6,141 bases of DNA, taken from Chloroflexota bacterium (GTDB lineage: Bacteria; Chloroflexota; Anaerolineae; Promineifilales; Promineifilaceae). Both the position numbers and the translations under genes were made by a program. Positions 1 through 4,789 of this stretch are shown here, one piece after another; position 1 is the first letter of the stretch, and each line of letters opens with the position of its first letter. Below the pieces are notes generated by a model. The model was given only the letters and a program-made list of their open reading frames with translations. It made no database searches and was not told where the DNA came from. The stretch is taken from assembly GCA_020353135.1 (NCBI GenBank), contig CP070688.1, positions 2,136,279 to 2,142,419 of the forward strand, read 5' to 3'.

Positions 1-3000
1 ACTGCGCCGGTTCGCAAGGCGGATGTTCGTTGCTGGAACTTTCGCTCGGCCGCAGCCAACGGTTTGGCGATGGCCGGGCTGGGGCTCACGTCGCCGCCCG
101 AGACGAGCTGCAGGCCGCCCGGATTGCTGCTGCCGGGCATCACGTCAGGGAAGCTCTTGGCCTCGATCATCTCGCCTGAAGGCTTCAGCTGCGACAGGTT
201 AACCCCGGCGTCGCCGGCTGCTTCGGCCAGCCCTTCCAGGTTGGCGCCGCTCATGGGCGCCTGGCCGTCGTCGATCAGCTGGCGCAGCGTCCGCTTGGAC
301 AGGTCCTTTTGGTCGGACGTGTCGATCTGCCCGTCCTCGAGGGCCTTCTTGATCGCTTCCAGTTTCTTCTCAGCGCTTTCCTTCTTCTTCTCGGTCTTGG
401 CCGGTTCCTTGCCCTTGGCCTTATCAGTGCCCAGGATGATCTTCTCGAACAGCTCCGAGGCCTGGCCGGAGTCGATCAGCTCGTCTTCCAAAGCGTTCCT
501 GACCGCCTTAAACATTCGCTCTCGGGCCTGGATCTGGGCCCCGGTGGTGGCCAGACCGCCGGCCGCTTGGCCGAACTGGCCGGCCGTGTTCAGCGCCGCC
601 TGCAGCGAAGCCAGGGCGTTCTTCTGATTTTCGGTCAGGCCAGTGATGTCGCGGAACAGGTCAGCCTGGCCCAGCAGCTGTAGCGCGGCCGACAGCCCGG
701 TTGGATCGGGCGCGGCCGGCGCCTGCTGCATGGCCACGATGGGGGCCGGGAAGTCCTTGGCCTCCAACGAAGGCGGCTCGGCCCGGCGCGTGTCCGTGCT
801 GACCGGCAGAATAGCCGTTGGCGAATCCGGTATCGGCGACTGCTCCCAGCGCCAGAAGCGATCCTCTTCCATCACCTCGCAGCTGTTGCAAGCGCCCATC
901 ACCGCTTCGGCGTAGACGCCCTTGGTCGGCAGGGCGATGCGAATCGGTTCGATGGGCGTATTGGGCTGGTAATGCTCCAGCAGGTCGACGGGATTCTCGA
1001 CATCCTGGTTGTAAGTTGGGTCGAGGTGGAAGCCGCGGGCCACCGGCATGATCAGGCTGTTGCCGGCGATGCCGATCAGCTCATTCTCGACCACCGAGGC
1101 CACGCTGCGGCCGCCGCTATTGGGCGCTTCAAAGCCGTCCAGCAGCATGTAGCGCCGATCGTCACTCATCTGCCACCAGATAGCGTGATGGTAGCGCTCC
1201 AGGTTCTCGTTGAGATGGTCTAGCAGCTGCCGCGACAGTTCCTTGTCCTCTTCGCGGGGCTTGCGCTGCTCCTGGCGACTGAGCGGCGTGTAGATGCGTA
1301 CGTCATCAGCGCCGGTCAGGTCGTTGACGATGCGCGAGTCGCGGAACAGGTGCCCGCTGGCGAATTCGGTCCGGTAACTCATTCGGCCCGACTCGACGAT
1401 CACCTTGGAGTTCAGCGGCAGGTACTCGGACAGATTCTTGTCATCCGGCGCCTTGTAACTGATCTTGATGTACTTGATATCCTTGCGGGCCAGGGCCGGC
1501 AGGGCGCCGTCCAACCGCAGCGAGACATACAGGCGGCGATTGTTGCGGAAATCGGACGCCAGCGTCGGGTCGATGGGCAACTCGGTCTCGGCGTCGTTGC
1601 TGTCGACGGCGTAGAAACGCAGCAACTGGACGAAATTCTCGGCGATGGTCGGCCCGAGTTCCTTGATGAAAGCCTCATCCTGGGCCTCCTGGCCCTCCAG
1701 GTGGCGGCTGTGAAACTCCTCCGGGTCGATCCAGGGCAAGAGCAGGCCGGACCAATTCCAGGCGAATTCGTTGAAGCCGTCTTCGTTGTCCCGCGGCCGG
1801 GCCAGCTTGAAGCGCAAGTGCAGGTAACCGTCGAGATGCTCCAGCGTTTCGTCGGCGTACGCGCCGGTGGGCAGGTCGCTGCCCTCGTAATTGTTCTCGA
1901 TCCGCTCCATGGCCCCGAAACCGCGCCGCAGTCGGCGACTGATGACGGCATTTCGTAATGCGTCGCGCCAGCGCAGCGCCTTATCACGATTGAAGCGGCT
2001 CATCAGCAAAGGCACGAACAGGCACTCTTGCACGTCCACCAGCCGCTGGCGCACCAGTAGATGGCGCAGCACTTCGAAATACTGGACGGTGATGGCGTGG
2101 CAGTGGTTGTAGTTGGCCACCGACTCGGTCTCTGTCCGCAAGCGCTCGCCCTGGCGCACGGTCTGGACGACCGTAGAACGCTGGCTGCGCAGTGATGATG
2201 CCGCCTGGGCGGTGCGGTCGCGCAGTTGCTGCAGGCTGCTGGCCGCCGTGCGGCGAGAAGAATCCTGCCAGGCGCTAGAGCTGGCCTTGCTCGTGCCGCC
2301 GCCGATACCCAGCAAGCCGCCGACTGGCCCCAGGATGGCGCCGATGCCCAGCCCGCCGCCGAAGGCACCGGTGCGGGCAGTAGACCCGCCGCGGACGCTC
2401 TCGGTCAGGGTGGCGCTGACCACTTCGTTGATGTCGCGGTCGCGGCTCAGGCTGGCCGCCAGCTGCTCTCGCTCGATGAGCGATTCGGTGCGGGCCGCGG
2501 TCTCGGTCCGCTCCCATTCGACGATGGCGATCTGTTTCTTTTGCGCCGGGGCCAGCGGCAGGCTGTATAGCAGGTCGCCCATGGAATAGCCGTCGGCCAC
2601 CCATTCTTGTTTGAAGCGCAACATGTGGCCGTGGGCGATGGTGCAGGCCTGGTAGATGGTCGGCTCGTCATCCCAATCGACCGGGCTGTCGCAATCGAGC
2701 CGGGTACGGGCCGGGGCGCACTTGAGCACCTTGTTGATGCCCCGCACCAGGTTGTCGCGGGCCGTTAGATTGGCGGCCGTAACCAGGCTGGTGGCCGAAA
2801 AGGCGTCGGGGTCTTTGGCCAGGGTCTTCAGAATACGGGCGTCGATGTTCTGGGTCAAGAGCTGAGGCGGGCCGGAATCGACGACCGCGGCTGGCCGTGC
2901 AGCGGCCGCCTCGACCTCAACCGCCGGCCGGTCCACCTGGGCGAAGATCCCTGTCAGCCTATCACTGGGGAAAAGCTTCAATATCTGGCCAACGGAAATC

Positions 3001-4103
3001 TTGTCCGGTTCTTCAAGTGTCAGGCCCCTGATTTCCGGCTCGGTGGTACGCAGAGCGTAGCTGTAGCCGAACTCTTCCAGCACCCGATTGGGTTTCGTGA
3101 AGTCCACGCATCTGCGGGCGCCGATGTCATCGCTGAAGGTGCCGTCGGGTTGGACCAGGTCCTCGCCGTCAGGCAGACGGGGCACGACGGCCGGGCTGCA
3201 ACCACAATCCTCTTCGATCTCTTCCGGTGTCAGCTCATCCAACACCAGCAGCACCATGGCCGGGAAGGAATTGTCTTCTTCCAGGTGGATGGTCACTTCG
3301 AAGCCGTCGCCGATGGCGATTGCGCCGAAAGCGGCCGTGAAGGAGCCGACCGGGTAAGGGCCGGAGAAGTAGCCGGAGTCATCGGTCTGGGCCACGATTA
3401 AGGCCCGGAAGTCGTCTTCGTCCGGATCATCGGCCGTCGCCCCCCAGATGACCACTTGTTTATCCTTGATGCGCATCCGGCCGCTGGCGTCGATCACCCG
3501 GCCGCGGATCTTGTTCGGCGCGCCAAAGGCCGGGTCGTCACTGGGTTCGATGTCGAAGAACAGCCTCGGCTCGACGTCGAAGATCATTTCCGAGCTGAGG
3601 TTATCGACCGGTACGGTCAGGATGCGCAGAGTCTCCCCGTCTGGCGCGAGAATACGGAAACGCGCCTCACCCTGCAATTGGTCGCGACTCGGCAGGGTCA
3701 CGGTGGCCCGCCCGTCGTCGCTCAGCTCGGCCGCCACTTCGACATTGCAAAGGACGATCTCCGGCGGCTCGTCGTCCCCGGCCGGCAAACTCTCGCGCTT
3801 GGTGAAATGAACCATCAGGCGATGACCGGTATAGGGGTGGCTGGCCTGATTCTGTAGGTGGACGGCTATGACCAGAGGTGGATTCTCCTCGTCGTCACCG
3901 GCATCGCCCACGGTGATGCTGTCGGCGATATCGGCGACCATCTGGTCGGTGATGCCGGAGACGGCCGCCAATTCGCCTACGGTGCGAAAGCGGCCGACGG
4001 TGGTCCGGTATTCGACGATGCGCTCAGCCAGTACCTCGCCGATGCCGGCCAACTTCATCAATTCCTCGACTGGCGCCGTGTTGATATTGATTCTGGTTTC
4101 CAT
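1..4103 (-). CDS. Giant multidomain protein with N-terminal helix-hairpin-helix module, function unknown (C-terminus outside window)
   Basis: The frame is open for 1367 codons from ATG at 4103 down to base 3, with no stop; the end lies outside the window. Start choice: AGGGAG lies 10 bases upstream and the first domain begins at residue 5. An in-frame ATG at 4169 would add 22 residues, but has a poorer ribosome site. Visible order: ComEA-like HhH (about 5-65: INTAP, LAGIG, VSGIT); beta-rich segment (75-170); carboxypeptidase-regulatory-like sandwich (198-286: GRVIDASG, TDDSGYF); Cys segment with C300, C302 and C332, then FTKPNR; Ala/Pro linker (390-413); helical region (415-565); glycine-zipper stretch (579-603); Ser/Thr/Gln-rich helices (604-665) leading into NYNHCHA; Trp-rich mixed region with WNW (782-784), HHAIWW (972-977), CNSC (1072-1075) and RFWRWE; Pro/Ala linker; two helical repeats (1199-1273); low-complexity tail. 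There is no signal peptide, so it is probably cytosolic. I recognise no catalytic motif. A structural, scaffold or delivered-effector role is possible but unproven. The frame is certain; the function is not. Confidence 0.93.
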   Translation of the reverse strand, partial: METRININTAPVEELMKLAGIGEVLAERIVEYRTTVGRFRTVGELAAVSGITDQMVADIADSITVGDAGDDEENPPLVIAVHLQNQASHPYTGHRLMVHFTKRESLPAGDDEPPEIVLCNVEVAAELSDDGRATVTLPSRDQLQGEARFRILAPDGETLRILTVPVDNLSSEMIFDVEPRLFFDIEPSDDPAFGAPNKIRGRVIDASGRMRIKDKQVVIWGATADDPDEDDFRALIVAQTDDSGYFSGPYPVGSFTAAFGAIAIGDGFEVTIHLEEDNSFPAMVLLVLDELTPEEIEEDCGCSPAVVPRLPDGEDLVQPDGTFSDDIGARRCVDFTKPNRVLEEFGYSYALRTTEPEIRGLTLEEPDKISVGQILKLFPSDRLTGIFAQVDRPAVEVEAAAARPAAVVDSGPPQLLTQNIDARILKTLAKDPDAFSATSLVTAANLTARDNLVRGINKVLKCAPARTRLDCDSPVDWDDEPTIYQACTIAHGHMLRFKQEWVADGYSMGDLLYSLPLAPAQKKQIAIVEWERTETAARTESLIEREQLAASLSRDRDINEVVSATLTESVRGGSTARTGAFGGGLGIGAILGPVGGLLGIGGGTSKASSSAWQDSSRRTAASSLQQLRDRTAQAASSLRSQRSTVVQTVRQGERLRTETESVANYNHCHAITVQYFEVLRHLLVRQRLVDVQECLFVPLLMSRFNRDKALRWRDALRNAVISRRLRRGFGAMERIENNYEGSDLPTGAYADETLEHLDGYLHLRFKLARPRDNEDGFNEFAWNWSGLLLPWIDPEEFHSRHLEGQEAQDEAFIKELGPTIAENFVQLLRFYAVDSNDAETELPIDPTLASDFRNNRRLYVSLRLDGALPALARKDIKYIKISYKAPDDKNLSEYLPLNSKVIVESGRMSYRTEFASGHLFRDSRIVNDLTGADDVRIYTPLSRQEQRKPREEDKELSRQLLDHLNENLERYHHAIWWQMSDDRRYMLLDGFEAPNSGGRSVASVVENELIGIAGNSLIMPVARGFHLDPTYNQDVENPVDLLEHYQPNTPIEPIRIALPTKGVYAEAVMGACNSCEVMEEDRFWRWEQSPIPDSPTAILPVSTDTRRAEPPSLEAKDFPAPIVAMQQAPAAPDPTGLSAALQLLGQADLFRDITGLTENQKNALASLQAALNTAGQFGQAAGGLATTGAQIQARERMFKAVRNALEDELIDSGQASELFEKIILGTDKAKGKEPAKTEKKKESAEKKLEAIKKALEDGQIDTSDQKDLSKRTLRQLIDDGQAPMSGANLEGLAEAAGDAGVNLSQLKPSGEMIEAKSFPDVMPGSSNPGGLQLVSGGDVSPSPAIAKPLAAAERKFQQRTSALRTGA
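285..509 (-). repeat. Two related helical repeats joined by a Lys/Glu-rich linker (residues 1199-1273 of the giant protein)
   Basis: Residues 1199-1223 (with AVRNALEDELIDSGQ and ASELFEKII) align without gaps to residues 1249-1273 (with AIKKALEDGQIDTSDQ and KDLSKRTL): 8 of 25 positions are identical and several others conservative, centred on A-L-E-D-x-x-I-D. A charged linker, roughly 1226-1247 with GKEPAKTEKKKESAEKK, separates them. A possible third start, QLIDDGQ, follows at 1275-1281. The helix, G-x-I-[DT], acidic residues, helix pattern is reminiscent of SHOCT-type short oligomerisation domains, but this is only a visual resemblance. The repeat is at protein level; the DNA copies are diverged. 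Confidence 0.6.
2295..2369 (-). other. Glycine-zipper-like hydrophobic segment (residues 579-603 of the giant protein)
   Basis: Twenty-five residues consist almost only of Gly, Ala, Ile, Leu, Val and Phe, with GGGLGIGAILGPVGGLLGIG at the core and repeated small-x-x-x-small spacing. It is flanked by charged, apparently helical sequence: upstream VEWERTETAARTESLIERE (from residue 528) and downstream SLQQLRDRTAQAASSLRSQR (from about residue 623). The composition resembles glycine zippers found in membrane-inserting or oligomerising helices, but a flexible glycine-rich hinge is equally compatible. No other membrane segment was seen in the protein. Confidence 0.6.
3246..3512 (-). other. Carboxypeptidase-regulatory-like beta-sandwich (residues about 198-286 of the giant protein)
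   Basis: The stretch opens with KIRGRVIDASGR, continues with a strand VVIWG, and reaches TDDSGYFSGPYPVG at residues 240-253. Strand G-x-V-x-D-x-x-G followed by T-D-x-x-G-Y/F and a P-x-G turn is the usual signature of carboxypeptidase-regulatory-like, transthyretin-like or Cna-B-like seven-stranded sandwiches. Such modules usually act as spacers or binding domains and not as enzymes. The fold call rests on pattern only. The preceding segment (residues 75-170) also looks beta-rich and may be another sandwich that I cannot name. Confidence 0.6.
3909..4091 (-). other. ComEA-type helix-hairpin-helix module (residues 5-65 of the giant protein)
   Basis: The segment begins INTAPVEELMKLAGIGEVLA, followed by RIVEYR and GRFRTVGELAAVSGIT. 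This matches the two-hairpin pattern of ComEA/HhH proteins: N-x-N-T/A-A at the start, L-x-G-I-G in the first hairpin, a conserved Arg-Ile helix, G-x-F, then a second hairpin with G-I. In the family this fold binds DNA non-specifically through backbone contacts, but it also occurs as a protein-interaction module in large proteins. ComEA is exported and usually carries a signal or membrane segment ahead of the HhH; here the module sits directly at the N-terminus, so ComEA-like DNA uptake is unlikely. Confidence 0.85.
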
Positions 4104-4113
4104 TTCGAAATAT

Positions 4114-4119
4114 CTCCCT
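4114..4119 (-). promoter_or_regulatory. Shine-Dalgarno site of the giant gene
   Basis: On the minus strand AGGGAG precedes the ATG at 4103 by 10 bases. The spacing is slightly long but workable. It decides between this start and the in-frame ATG at 4169, whose upstream sequence offers only a weak GAGAGA-type match. Confidence 0.65.
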
Positions 4120-4129
4120 GTTCTGCTGT

Positions 4130-4135
4130 ATATTA
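4130..4135 (-). promoter_or_regulatory. Weak -10-like hexamer for the giant gene
   Basis: TAATAT on the minus strand lies about 26 bases upstream of the start codon, in a locally AT-rich patch that contrasts with the GC-rich surroundings. No good -35 hexamer sits at 16-18 bases, so this is only a candidate. Confidence 0.2.
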
Positions 4136-4335
4136 CCCATCCTAAAAATCTGACCCCCACCCGGGGCATCTGTCTCTCTGGCGCCTGGTTCCTCTAGCCA
4201 GGGCCGGCTAACTCTGCGGCCGCGGATGTTGCAACTAGGGCTTGGCGGCGGCCGCGCGACAGATACCTGTCTGTAGAAAGTAAATATCTAAACGCGAGTA
4301 GAATCAGAATTCCGGCGGCCGGATGGAATGAGCAG

Positions 4336-4354
4336 GACGAGATGCGATCTCGTC
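4336..4354. promoter_or_regulatory. Perfect 19-base inverted repeat, candidate operator
   Basis: GACGAGAT-GCG-ATCTCGTC: two perfect eight-base arms around a three-base centre, midway between the divergent genes. Length and symmetry suit a dimeric helix-turn-helix repressor site. It could also fold as an RNA or DNA hairpin, but no T-run follows it on either strand, which argues against a terminator. No regulator gene is visible in the window to pair with it. Confidence 0.45.
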
Positions 4355-4462
4355 GCCGATTCGCAAATCGACTGTACGGCGTCGCAAGGGGGTGCGGCCG
4401 GTTGACATAAGGCGCCAGGATGGCGTCTTGCTAATTTTCTAACCGGCTCTTAACCATTTATC

Positions 4463-4480
4463 GCCCGTATTCGGGCATTT
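4463..4480 (+). terminator. Short GC hairpin with T-rich tail, possible weak terminator
   Basis: GCCCG-TATT-CGGGC forms a five-pair all-GC stem with a four-base loop, followed by ATTTCTATT. On the plus strand this resembles a weak intrinsic terminator. No plus-strand gene lies upstream, so if real it would end a small RNA or attenuate a long leader of the downstream gene. The stem is short, so chance is a fair explanation. Confidence 0.28.
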
Positions 4481-4486
4481 CTATTG

Positions 4487-4492
4487 TATGAT
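4487..4492 (+). promoter_or_regulatory. -10-like hexamer TATGAT for the exported propeller gene
   Basis: TATGAT matches the TATAAT consensus at five of six positions and lies in an AT-rich patch. A -35 match at 16-18 bases is lacking. If used, it would give a leader of nearly 300 bases. Confidence 0.2.
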
Positions 4493-4686
4493 TGAACTGT
4501 AACGGAGCTAAGTGTGGAGCACCATTTGCCCTAACTCCCTGCCATTTGAGCCAATGACGACCAGTTGCCAAGGTTTCGCTCATCTTAATCATAAAGCCAA
4601 ATCTTCGATCCAATCCATTGGGCTCATGGACGCTTGTTGCCTCATCCCGCCTTTTATCGCGCCGGCCGCAGCTCGCCTGCTCCGTT

Positions 4687-4702
4687 CACCGGCCGGCCGG
4701 TG
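4687..4702. repeat. 16-base perfect palindrome upstream of the propeller gene
   Basis: CACCGGCCGGCCGGTG is its own reverse complement and lies 87 bases before the ATG of the exported protein. It may be an operator or hairpin in the leader. Part of its symmetry follows trivially from the repeated self-complementary CCGG unit in a GC-rich genome. Confidence 0.35.
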
Positions 4703-4775
4703 GCTCGAATCCGTCTTTAGCGTGAAGTTCCGTTGTTGAATGGGGGTGGATAGATTCCACCAACTCGGTACGCAG

Positions 4776-4783
4776 AAAGGAGA
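4776..4783 (+). promoter_or_regulatory. Shine-Dalgarno site of the exported propeller gene
   Basis: AAAGGAGA ends just before an AT/C-rich spacer and the ATG at 4790, with seven bases between the GGAG core and the start. This near-consensus site and the signal peptide that follows immediately fix the start; an in-frame stop lies at 4751. Confidence 0.85.
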
Positions 4784-4789
4784 CACAAC

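Larger units (their letters stand above)
4104..4789. other. Divergent intergenic control region, 686 bases without a convincing gene
   Basis: The two flanking genes point away from each other, so both promoters should lie here. No reading frame combines a good ribosome site, sensible length and protein-like composition. Visible elements are a perfect 8-3-8 inverted repeat (4336-4354), a 16-base palindrome (4687-4702), a short hairpin with a T-rich tail (4463-4480), two GCGGCCGC octamers (4216-4223 and 4248-4255), and several five-base-stem inverted repeats: TCCGG/CCGGA 4311-4323, CGATT/AATCG 4357-4370, CCAAT/ATTGG 4610-4621. Five-base stems are expected by chance in a region of this size. AT-rich patches near 4275-4310 and 4431-4500 are plausible promoter locations. 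Confidence 0.75.

Noticed and set aside
64..4197. Many plus-strand frames of 60-200 codons across the giant gene
   Set aside because: All are antisense to one continuous minus-strand frame; long chance frames are expected in GC-rich coding DNA and their translations are Arg/Ser/Pro/Ala-rich.
4216..4255. Two GCGGCCGC octamers as a repeat element
   Set aside because: GGCCG-type words are frequent throughout this window, so two copies 32 bases apart carry little information.
4402..4435. TTGACA with GCTAAT as a full promoter
   Set aside because: The spacing is 22 bases, too long for a standard promoter, and no -10 match occurs at 16-18 bases.
4258..4621. Series of five-base-stem inverted repeats (4258-4271, 4311-4323, 4357-4370, 4610-4621) as an operator or repeat array
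   Set aside because: Several such stems are expected by chance in a region this size; the arms share no common sequence and no regular spacing.
4680..4725. tRNA-like T-arm (GGTGG-CTCGAAT-CCGTC)
   Set aside because: The loop lacks the usual TTC, two stem pairs are wobbles, and no anticodon or acceptor arm can be built around it.
4512..4739. 75-codon plus-strand frame starting with GTG in the intergenic region
   Set aside because: GTG start with a short, poorly spaced GGAG, odd composition, no recognisable domain, and it spans the palindromic leader of the next gene. Probably chance.
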